A stretch of DNA of 64,000 nt from Clarkia xantiana subsp. parviflora. Its lineage: Eukaryota; Streptophyta; Magnoliopsida; Myrtales; Onagraceae. Every line of letters begins with the position of its first letter. Position 1 is the first letter of the stretch. Below, piece by piece: positions 11,475 through 23,268 of this stretch. The notes under the pieces are model-generated. The model did not search any database. It saw only the letters and a program-made list of their open reading frames with translations, and was not told the origin of the DNA. The position numbers and the translations under genes were made by a program. The stretch covers positions 28,112,761 through 28,176,760 of the forward strand of contig JAPTYO010000008.1 in NCBI GenBank assembly GCA_036873135.1. Reading direction: 5' to 3'.

Positions 11475-14400
11475 ATGCTAGAGTTCATCAGGTGGCTTCC
11501 AGTCAACGGTGATCGTCTCCGATAGAGGTTTAAGCTAACATTATCTGCAGCAGTAAATCTTGAACACGGTCATTCTCTATTTCAGGATGTCCCGTCGCTC
11601 TCCAACCAAGAAACACATTTCCCTCCTCTTCCATGCTCCTCGAGGTACTGTAAAACTCCGTTTTTCTATGAGGCATTTGCACGAACACTTTATAGGCATA
11701 CAAATCCACTCATTCCCGCCTTTTCATATTCACGTGCTGCAGTTTTCCCACGTAAATTTCCAGCTGCTGCGCTCGAGCAGCAATTCTCAACACACTTTGT
11801 TGGCGAAAAACCCGTTCTTGTCAGATTTCATCCCTCACTTGAGACATTGTTATTGTTCTTTAAAATTCAGCACCCTATGTAACTGTTTGATAATTGATTT
11901 GAGTTGAAGCAGGTTCGGGATTTTATACATTCTGCATTATATGATCCGAAGCACGGTTACTTCTCGCAGCATTCTGGTGCTGTGGGGGTGCTTGAGAGGA
12001 GCATAAAGTTTAATCAGCTCGATGGTACTGCATAAAATTTTTGTTATTATATATATCTGTTTTATCATCTTACCTTGAGGTGATTGCTTATGTCATTGCA
12101 GTATATTTTGCTAGAACATGCTATCTTATCTGAGTAGGAAAATATCATATTTTTATATCATCTAGACGGGTATGACAACTTCTATTATTTTCTTGATTTA
12201 ATCTAATGCACATATTGCTACTTTTCACTTAATTGTTCTGGTTTTGTGAAACGAACTGTGGGGTTATAAGGGCTTATAGTAGAAAGCTTTTCTAGTCCGT
12301 TTGTAGCGTCCAGTCAATTGATTTAGAAAACATCATTTAGTCTCGGACTCTCAATGATGAGCTACTTCTAAATGAGGATATCCGATGAGTCTTTATTAGT
12401 TGTTTGAGCTGCTGAATGAATTTGATTCGTTGTTCTCGTTACTACATGTATTATTAGGTAGGAAAGCATACATAAAGCATTTGGATGAAATCTACAGAGA
12501 GAGTGACATTTCGTGGTTTACTCCGGTGGAGCTATTCAAGGCAGGTTATCCATTATCTTATATGTAGCCCTAAAAAGCTTGATTCAATGGTTAGTTTATC
12601 ACAAACAGCAGTCCTTATACTTTTTACCTTTTGGATTGTTATTTCTCATACATGGAAAACTGAGAGTTCGTATTCCATTTACATTTTGGTATGCCAACAA
12701 AATCCACTTTCTTGTTTAAAGGAGCTACAAGACCAGTTTGATGTCACCTTGAGTATTTATTTCTCCCTATTAATTTCTATGCAATGAAGTCCTCATTCTC
12801 ATCTATTACACAGCCTTGGTATGCTCATGGTATAGCTGAAGCCATTCTCCGAACAACCAACCTTTCTGTTCCACTGAAGGTAAGATTCTGTAGATTTTTT
12901 TTATTCTTCCATCACATCTATGATTATTTATATTGTAGGTACTATGTTCAATGTGAGAAATTTTCGATCACATCAGAAACTTGATTTATGATCAAGAAAA
13001 AAACTTGACAACAATAATCACTATATTCCTTGAATATGAATGTAATGTTTCTCTTATCATGCTTTTTAGATATATGAGATTGGTGGTGGATCTGGAACTT
13101 GTGCAAAGGGCGTTTTGGACTACATGAAGTTGAATGCACCTGACAGAGTGTACAACAGTATGACTTACACGTATGTGTATTGCGCCGGCATTTTGTTATA
13201 TTAGGTCTAGCATTATCTGCATTTCATGTTGCACCTCAGGTTGACAGTTCTACTTGAATGTGTATTTTTTGTATCCACTGCAGCTCTGTGGAAATTAGTC
13301 CTACACTTGCAAAAATACAAAGAGAAACAGTTGGACAAGTAAGCAGCCATTTGTCAAAATTCAGTGTGGAAAATCGTGATGCTGCTGACCGGAATGGATG
13401 GGGTATGGGATCTTTACTTCAATTATTATTTTTTTTGGTTTTTTTTCTTCTTATTTTTAATCTACTTATGGCGTTATAAATGTCCTAGCTAATTAATAGG
13501 ACAATTATAATGATAATAGACTTAATTATAGTAGTAGTTTATATATGCTCTAAATGAAAAACTATATGACCTGTGTATTGAATGATTTTGAGATAGCATT
13601 GCTGTCAATCAATACGTACATATTCGACTGGCAATGATGTTCTGGTAATTGCTTATGGTGAAAATGAGACAAACCATGATCCAGTATGTTATTTTTTGTA
13701 AGTTGAGGTTAATTACATTCTTTGTCACCAGACTCTTGTACTAATTATGTACTGGTCAGGAAACTTTAATCTCGTCTATATTAGTTTTTAAACTTTTCTT
13801 CCACAATTAGTGGAAGTGCAACCTTTCATTTTCCTACCATTTGTTACGAAACCTGGGTCATGATGATGTGCTATCATGTCTATATGGTTAGTGGAAAAAC
13901 CGCCGTGATCCAACAAATTTTTTCTAATGAAAGTTTTGAAGGTTAAATACAATTTGGTCCGAAATTTTATACTAACTTAGTGCCAGTTACTGAAATTTGC
14001 TTTTTGTATGACAAGTAATTAAACTTTGTTCTGTCATTTCTAACTAAATCATCTTCGTCTGAATAAGTCATGTCACTTTAAAATTGGTCCTCGAACTGCG
14101 GTAGTGGATATACACTTAGTGATGAGGTAAGTCGAGCCAAGGTTCAAGTCTACCTTGAGGATAGGCGGACCCAGGTGGGCATGGTCGATCCACCTTAGGA
14201 GTCAAGCTATGGCTTGATCACCTCTGATTTGGAAGATTTTTGCCCAAATTCGAATCAATGGCTCGACTAGATCTTGTGTCAAGTCATGGCTCGAATCATG
14301 CTGTAGGTTGACGATGCCTACCCCCATAACTAATTGTCAACATATGTTAAAGTTTGAGAATGATTGAATTAAAGTGACAAGCTTCCATTGAAATTGGAAA

Positions 14401-16067
14401 AATAGATGCAGTTACCCTTCCACTATATGTAGCAGAACAATTTAATGAAAAAAGTGGATAATATATGTTCTTGTTTGGTCATATGTTTTTCTTATTGTTG
14501 TTGGTTTGCATCAGGGGAAGTGCAGCAGCAGCCCTGTTGGGTGATAATGCTAGAGGTGTGTTTTTGTTTTGTTTTGTTTTTTTATTTTCTTAGAACTTTC
14601 CACTGTCATGTAGGAGATCATTCAAGGTCCATTAGAATAGAACCCACAATGAATAAATGATGTTCCACTGCTTGTAGATAAAATACCACTTCACTAGCTA
14701 CATACAGTATGAGAATGTAGTAATCGTAAACCAATTTTGTAATGCAGGTTCTTGACAATCTCCCTCACGATCTTGTTTATGCCGAAAATCAAGTCTCTCC
14801 ATGGATGGAAGTCTGGGTTCGGAAGCAGAATGAGAGGTGTGCAGAGGAAATTCTCAAATTCTGTCTGATTTTGCACCACCATAACATAGTTTGAGATTTA
14901 CATTTCGTCTGTTATCGTATGTCACAAAAACCTCTATAATTCTTCTGATTTTTCATGTTCATCTATCAGAGAGACACTGTCTGAGGTTTACAAACCACTG
15001 CAAGATCCACTAATCACCCGATGCCTTGAGATACTGAATTCAGATGAAGAGCAGACTCCAAATGGTGCTGTACTCAAGGCCAGAGGCTTATGGTCAAAGA
15101 TCTTCCCAAAGCCTCGAAGATCCTGGTTACCCACCGGTTGTTTGGTAATAATAAAATCTTCATCTTCATCTCTCTCTTTTTCTTTTTTCTTTTTCCTTTT
15201 TCCTTTTTTTTCTTTTAATTTTTTTTAATAGTTTCTACCATTAATGTGCAACTTTACGAGTAAATCTACCTTATGCAGAGGCTCCTAGATGTGCTTCATG
15301 GGGTATTACCGAAGATGTCTTTGATCGCTTCTGACTTTAGTTACCTGCCTGATGTGAAGATACCCGGTGATCGAGCTCCATTGGTATCAACCAAGGTATT
15401 AATTAGCCTTTCTAACGTACCCCAAAAAAACAAATGCTCTTCCTCTCTTTGGAACTTCATGTTAGTTGTGGCTTTATCGAAAGCTTTTGTTTTTAATTAA
15501 TTGCAGAAAGAAGGAACAAGTTCCGACTATGGTAGTTACTTGGAAGCAAAGGTTAGCTAGCTATTAATTTCTTCTATAACTGTATGAAATGCTTCTTAGC
15601 ATACTCAATTGTTACCAATTCTCACCATCGATAGTATTTTTTCTTGTTTCTCTTTAATTTCTGTGTTCCTTGGAAATGCAGGGAGATGCTGACATATTTT
15701 TCCCGACTGACTTTTTGCTGTTGGAACGGATGGATCATTTCTGTTCTGGGAGGCCAAAACTGCACAAAGACAAATCATCTAAGCAAGGAAAGAAGAGGAG
15801 AGTAATTACAGTAAGTTGCACCATTTTTATTGTTTGCATTTCTGTGGCTGAAGGAGGTGGTCTGCATAACATGAATATTACAATGTGTCATTTATAAGAT
15901 TTTTATTTTATTTTACTTTTGCTTCTGGGCAGCTCGATACATCTGCATTCATGGAAGAATTCGGATTACCTACAAAAACAAGAACTAGAGATGGATACAA
16001 CCCACTTCTTGATGATTTCAAAAATACAAAATTCTATCTCAGTGTCCCCACACATAATATCAAGTAG
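11475..16067 (+). CDS. NDUFAF7/MidA-family protein arginine methyltransferase, mitochondrial (13 exons)
   Basis: Family role: NDUFAF7/MidA proteins are SAM-dependent methyltransferases of the mitochondrial matrix, needed for complex I assembly (symmetric dimethylation of an NDUFS2 arginine in animals). Exons: 11583-11819 (first coding exon, possibly reaching back to ATG 11475), 11913-12024, 12458-12540, 12814-12879, 13070-13170, 13284-13402, 14515-14555, 14748-14836, 14971-15145, 15279-15395, 15507-15551, 15682-15810, 15933-16067 (some ends may be off by one). Phases join cleanly. Diagnostic motifs in order are EKPVL|VRDFIHSALYDPKHGYF, SDISWFTPVELF, PWYAHGIAEAIL, the SAM-binding IYEIGGGSGTCAKGVLDYM, YTSVEISPTLAKIQ, CWVIMLEVLDNLPHD and PTDFLLLERM. 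Oddities: the only upstream in-frame ATG (11475) is followed by an in-frame TAG at 11523, and the exon-3 donor is GC rather than GT. The N-terminus upstream of EKPVL is Arg/Ser/Phe-rich, as in a transit peptide. The body of the gene looks intact; the true start is unresolved. Confidence 0.88.
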
Positions 16068-16449
16068 CACTTTATCCCTTACAGGCTGACTTGGTGCGAG
16101 CGGGGGATTATACTAGGCTCTGGCACCTAGGACACCCATGAGAAACAAAAAAAAACTGAGGGGAAGCATCCCAGTTTTTGGGATTGATTCAGTTGGTGAA
16201 AGAAGCTGAAGAGTAAGTGATGAGCTACTGATGTTTAAGAACTTGGTTTAAGGTAATATCCCCTTATGTATGATGTTGAGTTGAGCAAAAAAGATTTATA
16301 GAGATTAGAATCAGAACTTAATTTCTTTGGAAATAGTTGAATTGTTTTGAGATTTGCAAGTTTGTAATCGTGTGTTCGGAAGATGTATCTGTCTGGATGA
16401 ATGTTTCTTTTTGGTTTTTTGGTTTTTTTTTTTTTTTTTTTTTTGGTTC

Positions 16450-16455
16450 AATAAA
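16450..16455 (+). terminator. Candidate polyadenylation signal of the methyltransferase gene
   Basis: AATAAA lies 383 bp after the stop codon, directly after a long T-rich tract (about 16420-16444). The Mutator-like element starts 30 bp further on, so cleavage would occur in or beside its target-site duplication. Plant signals are loose, so this is a candidate only. Confidence 0.4.
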
Positions 16456-16484
16456 GAAAGTTGTGATCTTTAAAAAACAATTTT

Positions 16485-17412
16485 GGGTTAAAGGTACTTT
16501 TGTACCACATGTTTAACCAGTATAGGTTTTTGGTGCCATGTGTTTAGTTTTGTAGGCTTTTGGTGCTATATGTTTGAGAGGTTATATGTTTTTGGTTCTT
16601 CCATTAGTCAACAGTTAGTTTGACCGTTAAATACTTTTATTTTGTTCAATATAGCCCTCAAATTTATATTTCTAAAATTTAATTTTACACTTTAGTCCCT
16701 ATTGTTTGCTCAAGTCACTGTCGAAGGCCGTCGACCACCACCCACCACCCACCACCTCCAAAGCCGCCGCCGACCACCACGAAAATGGCCGGCCACCACC
16801 ACTTGGGGCTGGAAACCACCCCAATTGGTGGTGGCCGGCTCCAATTGGTGGTGGCTACAGCCCTAATCGGACCGGCCGCCACCAATTGGGGTGGTGGGCG
16901 ACCCCAAATGGTGGTGGCTGGCCTGATTAGGGCTGCAGCCACCACCATGGTGGTGGCTGCAGCCCTAATCGCGGTAGGCGGCCCCAACTGGTGGTGGCCG
17001 ACCCCGATTAGGGCTGCAGCCACCACCAATTGGTGGTGGCCACCCCAATTGGGGCCGGCCACCACCAATTGGGGTCGGCCACAACCAATTGGGGTGGTTT
17101 CCAGGCCCAAGTGGTGGTGGCCGGCCATTTTCGTGGTGGTCGGCGGCAGCTTTGGAGGTGGTTGGTGGTGGGCGGTGATTTGAACAAACAATAGGGACTA
17201 TAAAATGTAAATATTAAATTTTAGAAATATAAATTTGAGGACTAAATTGAACAAAATAAAAGTATTTAACGGTCAAACTAACTGTTGACTAACGGAAGAG
17301 CAAAAAACATACAACCTCTCAAACATATAGCTTCAAAAGCCTACAAAACTAAACATATGACACCAAAAACCTACATTGGTCAAACATGTGGCACCAAAAG
17401 TACATTTAACCC
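16485..17412. mobile_element. Mutator-like foldback element, family A, copy 1
   Basis: A 928-bp element flanked by a perfect 10-bp target-site duplication AAACAATTTT (16475-16484 and 17413-17422), in the size range of Mutator insertions. The outer 250 bp of each side form long terminal inverted repeats starting GGGTTAAAGGTAC and ending GTACATTTAACCC. The centre (about 16720-17175) is GC-rich and made of CCAATTGG and GGTGGTGGC motifs that are themselves inverted, so nearly the whole element could fold into one hairpin. Long open frames on both strands here follow from the repeats and are not genes. No transposase is present. Confidence 0.88.
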
Positions 17413-17476
17413 AAACAATTTTATAGTCAGTCTTTGAAATTATGCATCTAATAGATATATGCGATGGTTATTTTTA

Positions 17477-19254
17477 GGGTTAAGAACCTATGAAAGGTAT
17501 GAACTATCACCCATGTTAACGGGAGAGGTCTGAAATTTAAAAAGTTCATAACGGAGGTCTGAAATTTCTGTTTTGTTGATAACAACGGTCTTCGTTAGTT
17601 TTTTCCGTTAAAACTAACGGAAATTGGTCACATGCTTGGCATGTGACCGGAAATAAAATAAATTTCCAAAAATGCCCTTCTATCAAGTGTGCCCCTCACA
17701 TAGGGATGGCAACAGGGCGGATCGGGGCGGGTATCGCCAGCCCCGGACCCGCCCTGCGGGTCTATCTGGCAGACCCGGACCCGCCCCATGGACATCGCGG
17801 GGCGGGACTGTTGAGGTAAAAAAAATCGCGGGTCGACCCGCGGGGCCCCGACCCGCGGAGTCCTTAGTTGAATATGAATGTAGATTAAGAACTAGAGCAG
17901 CGGGTGACTCAGTTGTGGGCGAGATCTGGATTCTCATGATGACAGAAGCTATTCCGAGGTTGCGACTTGCGAGGGTGAGGTCGCGAGGGCGAGGGTGAGG
18001 TCGCGAGGGTGAGGTCGCGAGGGCGAGGTCGCGGAGGGCGAGGTCGGGAGGTCGAGGTCTCTGGACTGAAGCGAGGACTGGTCTGGACTCTGGAGCTGTT
18101 ACTGCCGGGCATTGGTCTCTGGAGCTGTTGGACTTCTATAGGAAGAAGAACTGATTTTGAAGAAGAAGAAGAAAGCTATAGACTTGGGAGGTGAAGAAGA
18201 GGTGAAAAAGTTCTGAAGAAAGTGACTGCTGCAATTGGACTCGGTGGGAATTGAGATGTATTTAATCTCAAACCCCAAGTTTACATTTATTATATTTTAG
18301 TCCTTGATATTTATATAAGTATCATATTGACCAATGTATATTATTAAGTACATGTAATACGGGGCGGGTCTACGGGGCCCCGCGACCCTAGACCCGGACC
18401 CGCCCCGACCCGCGCCTTTTATGACCCGAACCCGTCCCGCGCCCCACGGGTCGGCGGATCGGCGGGTTAAAATCGGGTCGGGGCCCCGCGGGTCAGCGGG
18501 TACCCGCGACCCGTTGCCATCCCTACCCTCACATGCTTGGAGTGAAAAGACCAAAATGCCCTTGAAGCCACCACGGTATTCCGGCGACCACCAAGCGTAC
18601 TCCGGCGACCACCACCGTACTCCGGCGACCACCACCAAGGCTCCGATTGGGCCAAAATCGGAGCCACCGGCCCCGATTGGGCTCCGATCGGAGCCAAAAA
18701 AGCTCTAATCGGAGCTTTGTGGCTCTGGTCGGAGCCACAGAGCTCCGATCTGGAGCCCTGTGGCTCTGGTCGGGGCCACAGAGCTCCGATCTGGAGCTCT
18801 GTGGCTCTGGTTGGAGCCACAGAGCTCCAGATCGGAGCTTTTTTTGCTCCGATCGGATCTTTTTTGCTGAGGTGGTGGCCGGAGACGGGTCGCCGGAGCC
18901 GAGGTGGTGGTCGTCGGAGTCGAGGTGATGGTCGCCGGAGTCGGGTGGTGGTGGCCGGAGTCGGGTGGTGGTGGCCGGAGTAAGGTGGCGGTGGCCGGAG
19001 TTGGGTGGTTTAAATTTGACTTTAGGGGTAAAATTGTCATTTCACATTTCCTTAAATCAGATATTAAATAAAACAAAATATTAAAGGGGTAAAAATGTCA
19101 TTTCACACAATTCTGTTAAATTTAACCCTAAAAATGGACGGAAAACCTCTAATCAACAAAATTGAAATTTCAGATATTTGTTATTAACTTTTTAAATTTC
19201 AGACATCTCCAGTTAACATGGGTGATAGTTCAGACCTTTCATAGGTTCTTAACC
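17477..19254. mobile_element. Mutator-like foldback element, family B, copy 1 (interrupted)
   Basis: Terminal inverted repeats GGTTAAGAACCTATGAAAGG (left) and its complement at 19235-19254 enclose arms with matching blocks (TGAACTATCACCCATGTTAAC on the left, GTTAACATGGGTGATAGTTC on the right). The core (about 18560-19010) contains CTCCGGCGACCACCACC and GGAGCCACAGAGCTCCGATC motifs in inverted order. Family membership follows from copy 2 at 21882-22708, which has a clear 9-bp duplication. Here the flanking bases are T-rich and no exact duplication is visible. A hAT MITE sits inside at 17701-18525. Confidence 0.75.
17701..18525. mobile_element. hAT-type MITE nested in family B element
   Basis: An 825-bp element with perfect 13-bp terminal inverted repeats TAGGGATGGCAAC / GTTGCCATCCCTA and an exact 8-bp target-site duplication CCCTCACA (17693-17700 and 18526-18533), the hAT signature. 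Both ends are GC-rich with repeated GACCCGCCCC/GCGGGTC motifs. The interior has short GAGGTCGCGAGGGC repeats near 17970-18050. There is no transposase, so it is non-autonomous. It inserted after the surrounding family B element. Confidence 0.92.
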
Positions 19255-19298
19255 TTTTTTTTGAATTTTCCTCAATGTTTTTAATCATCACTAAGTAG

Positions 19299-19370
19299 GG
19301 GTTCATAGCTCAGTGGTAGAGCATTTGACTGCAGATCAAGAGGTCACCGGTTCGAACCCGGTTGGGCCCT
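19299..19370 (+). tRNA. tRNA-Cys (GCA)
   Basis: A 72-nt cloverleaf. The acceptor stem GGGTTCA pairs with TGGGCCC, with two G-U pairs. The D-arm is TAGCTCAGTGGTAGAGC. The anticodon loop CTGCAGA carries GCA at 19331-19333. The T-arm is CCGGTTCGAACCCGG, which also holds the B box, and the discriminator base is T. No intron, and no encoded CCA, as expected for a nuclear eukaryotic gene. A T-run (GTTTTT) about 8 bp downstream can end RNA polymerase III transcription. It starts only 45 bp after the right end of the family B Mutator-like element. Confidence 0.95.
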
Positions 19371-21872
19371 TCTGTTGTTTTTCTGAATTATTTTTGCTAA
19401 ATTTGCAAGTAGTGTATTGACAAGCAATTAAGAGAATCCATAAAAGGGGGAAATCCTCTCTCCTATAATAATGTCGATATCTATAACCCCAAAATCCTTT
19501 GCATCATTAGTGTGTTAGGTGCTTTTTTATTTTCTAGTATGCTTATGAACACCTTATAATATGAACTTTTGTAATATGAGGAGCACCTTAATTACCCACC
19601 CAGCCACCCTTACAAGCTACTATGTATTGTGTAGTGATGGATGGGTACCCTTTTTTAAATGTTCATATTCAAGTATTGTATTTTTCGAGATATATAATAA
19701 GAGAAAGCATAAAAAGGAGGGACTTGAGTGGAGCTACCCCCTAATCCTATCTATAATACTCTACATGCAAGACAAGATTCCATCTTTCTTTTCCTTCCTC
19801 TTGAAAATAATAAAATAGGGATCGAGTATATTGAAATACAAGTTAACATCACCTCCAAACTATGAAACATAATAAATAAACTCCATAAGAATGACTTCAT
19901 AATGTGTAAATTTTTCATGTTAATTAGGGATTAGGGTTCACAATCATGCTTCATTGATATTAATAATAATATATGAAACTCATGGCGAATCTAAGTTTCC
20001 TCATTGAAAATGACGATAAGTAAACATGTTATAGAATGATGAATTGGAATTATACTCATAGTTGAGACAATAATGCTATATATAGATATAGATATATTAA
20101 ATAACCCTTGTAGAGCATGAAGACTTAACTGGCGACTTGCTACAATCTCAATGCAATTTGGAGAAATTGTTAATTGAATCCAGTCTATTATATATAAATT
20201 AACTAATAAACAAGAGATATATCATAAATTTGATTTAAATAAATAACTTCTATCATATAGAGCATGGCCAAAACAAAAACTATCATATATAGTAAATTTA
20301 TAAAGTGAATCTTATTTATTATTTATATAAGTTCAACTAATAATTTCTCGGATGTAAAGGGATAATCAATATTCAAACATATATATATATATATATAATA
20401 TAATGTATACATATGACAGTCCAGCATGGAGAGAAAGTATATATATATTGGACCATGTTTGTGTGCTTCCAAAATTTAATATTTGTCCACATATCTATAT
20501 ATGATAGTTATACATTGTCAGTATAGATGAATATAATATATTAGTCAAGAGAATCTTAATAATTTGTTCTTTACTTAATCACCATGATTAGGGCCGGATG
20601 TGTATAAGACTTACTTAGAGAGGCAATGATAAGCCTTAAGATTGATTATATGCAAGTAATATAATTTTAATAGAAAGTGGGAACTTAGATTTAATATTTT
20701 CATACTTGATGTTTAGATAGTCCATAAATCAACAATACACATTAATTAACCTACAACAAGATTAGTGATTAAAGTCGTCTTTTTCTAAATCAAATTCGCG
20801 TTTAAATCTTATTATATTAAAATATTACTCACTTTTAAATATATTAATATTATACTAATAATAAGTCACATTATAATATATTTTACAAAACATACTAAAT
20901 ATTATAATATAACATTAAAACACAAACAGACACTGCCTAAGGATTTTAGATCTTCTGTCCCACCATTCGTGTCCCAGATTGTGCATCACATTTAAGATCT
21001 TGACACATGTTCTTAGATTTAATATTTTTTTTATAGGGTTCACCAATCCCGGCCAATAGGGTTTTAGAAAAAAAAAACGCACAAAATTAACCACAGTCAA
21101 AACACATGTCAAAATTTTAACGATGAGATACGATTTGTAACAAAAGAAAATAAGGCAGAAGATCCGTATCCACATTCTAATATTATATTCTATATATATC
21201 ACTAGTTACGAACAGACATATATATTATATTACTAATTACAAACAAACTCATTTGGTCTAGAATATTATAAGTAATTTTATATTTTAAATAGTTTCAAAC
21301 ACCCAGTACGAAGTACACGTATAATTGATATAATTAAATCTTAAACTCTCCATTATGATTTTTTTTTTAATAGAAAACCCTCATTCGTTGGCCTACTATA
21401 GTTGGGAGTATTTTATTTATAGATCTCTAATCATGGGATATGGATGGAAATGAACATGTTGGTACCTACAACAACTGTACAAGTAGCTAGCTAGCAGCCA
21501 TAACCCTATATCATATTAATTAATAATATTATTAGTTAATTAATTAATTGATTAAACTAACAGAATGGCATAGCCTCATTTCCAGGAAAATCATCACTCC
21601 CTCATCTGTGGTGCCTTTCTGATCCATATCCATCTATCCTACTAGAATCACGTATATGTATGTATATATTCTTTCTCCGGGGTCCACCTAATTTAATCAT
21701 AGATAGACCAATTTGATTCTCGTACTAATTTGTCATAAGATTTGACATACATTCAAACATTCTGATTGAATTCCAATGTACGTATGAACATCCCGTTTTA
21801 TTACGCTCCTTTTATATGTCTTTTGCCGGTTGTCACTGTAGCTTTGTGTAATTCACATGCATATGTTTATAT
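19371..21872. other. AT-rich intergenic stretch
   Basis: About 2.5 kb, strongly AT-rich with short TA runs (for example 20383-20402). No coding frame, RNA gene or element boundary was recognised on either strand. Confidence 0.5.
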
Positions 21873-21881
21873 TGGAATTTA

Positions 21882-22708
21882 GGATTAAGAACACAATAGG
21901 GCTTGAATGTTTACCTATGTTGCTAAAAGGGGTCTGAATTGAAAAATGATATTATTAAGGGCCTGGATTTTCATGTTTGTGTTTTTTCGGGTTTCCGTCC
22001 AAATTTTCTGTTAAATGTAACGGAACCACGTGAAATAACAGAATTACCCTTTTGCAATTATTATACAATTTATCAGTTTAATTAATGAAATGTGAAATGT
22101 CAAAAAAACCCCTGCACACTAATTATGCCATTAAGGCCACCACGGCTCCGGCCACCACCACCACCACCACCACCCCGACTCCGACAACCACCACCCGGCT
22201 CCGGCGACCACCACCCCGACTCCGGCGACCGCCAAAAAAGCTCTGATCGAAGCCAAAAAAGCTCCGATTGGAGCCAAAAAGCTCCGGTCGGAGCCACAAA
22301 GCTCCGATCGGAGCTCTTTGTGGCCCCGATCTGGAGCTCCGTGGCTCCGACCGGAGCTTTTTTGGCGGTCGCCGGAGTCGGGGTGGTGGTCGCCGGAGCC
22401 GGGTGGTGGTTGTCGGAGTCGGGGGTGGTGGTCACCGGAGCCGTGGTAGCTTAAAGGGTATTTTCGTCTTTTTAGGTCAAGCATGTGAGGGGCACACTTT
22501 GGTCGGAGGGCATTTTTGGGTTTTCAGTTTATTTTCGGTCACATGTCAAGCATGTGACCACTTTCCGTCACTTTTAACAGAAAAAATAGACGGAGACCTC
22601 TCATATAAACATAACTCAAAATTCAGGCCCTTAATAATATCATTTTTCAATTAAGACCCCTTTTGGCAACATGGGCAAACATTCAGGCCCCTATTGGGTT
22701 CTTAACCC
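21882..22708. mobile_element. Mutator-like foldback element, family B, copy 2
   Basis: An 827-bp element with ends GGATTAAGAAC...GTTCTTAACCC and an exact 9-bp target-site duplication TGGAATTTA (21873-21881 and 22709-22717). Arms match in inverted order (GAAAAATGATATTATTAAGGGCC left; GGCCCTTAATAATATCATTTTTC right). The core (about 22135-22450) has ACCACCACCACCCCGACTCC and GCTCCGATCGGAGC motifs arranged as an inverted repeat. TIRs and core relate it to 17477-19254. Open frames on both strands in the core are artefacts of the palindrome. No transposase is present. Confidence 0.88.
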
Positions 22709-22717
22709 TGGAATTTA

Positions 22718-23254
22718 TGTAGTAAATTATTAATTCCCTTAAAATTCAACTACTAAGTTACCTGAGTAAAATTAAGTTAAAAGACAAAACATCAGTTAGC
22801 AATTTGCATAAAAAATAAAGCAAAACAATTAATAACATGTAAATTAACATACCATTTAATAGTAAATTAGAGCTAGCATATTGCGACTTATATATTCAGT
22901 TAGCAATTTGACGAAAATTTAATTTCAATTAGAAAACTTATTATCCAAACTCTATACAGTTTTTTCCTTTTTGGCCAACAAACACACAATATGCACAAAT
23001 ACCATATTGGGAACAAGTGGTCAAATTTCAAGATTAAATTTTAATAAGATCTACAATCCAATATTTGATTTTGATAAAAGTCATGTTGTTCTTGAAGATC
23101 ATGAACATCAAATTAACTAAGAACATCATGAAAATTTCGGTTTCACCAACAACCCCAAAAAAATCGAAATTTTGAAATTTTCTTTTAAAATTTTTTTTTT
23201 TCAATTTTAAATTTCAAGAACATCAATTTATCAAAATCATGAACTCCTAACACA
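22718..23254. other. AT-rich DNA, possibly internal remnant of the Copia element
   Basis: No gene is seen. On the minus strand the bases next to the primer-binding site (from about 23254 leftwards) would be internal sequence of the Copia element, but no gag or pol motif follows, so the element is truncated close to its 5' LTR. Confidence 0.35.
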
Positions 23255-23267
23255 GGCTCTGATACCA
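23255..23267 (-). promoter_or_regulatory. Primer-binding site, initiator tRNA-Met type
   Basis: On the minus strand this reads TGGTATCAGAGCC, the standard plant Copia primer-binding site complementary to the 3' end of initiator tRNA-Met. It lies one base inside the LTR. Confidence 0.88.
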
Positions 23268-23268
23268 C

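Noticed and set aside
16706..17191. Long open frames on both strands rich in Pro, Trp, Gly and His
   Set aside because: They lie in the palindromic GC-rich core of a Mutator-like element, overlap on opposite strands and consist of repeated CCAATTGG motifs; no domain.
17672..18820. Arg/Pro-rich frames on both strands
   Set aside because: Produced by the GC-rich ends of the nested hAT MITE and the family B core; no start context or domain.
20915..21202. Minus-strand frame of 95 codons in AT-rich DNA
   Set aside because: Phe/Ile/Tyr-rich with no recognisable domain; typical of chance frames in AT-rich sequence.
22092..22654. Overlapping open frames of 110-128 codons on both strands
   Set aside because: Same cause: inverted GC-rich core of the family B element.
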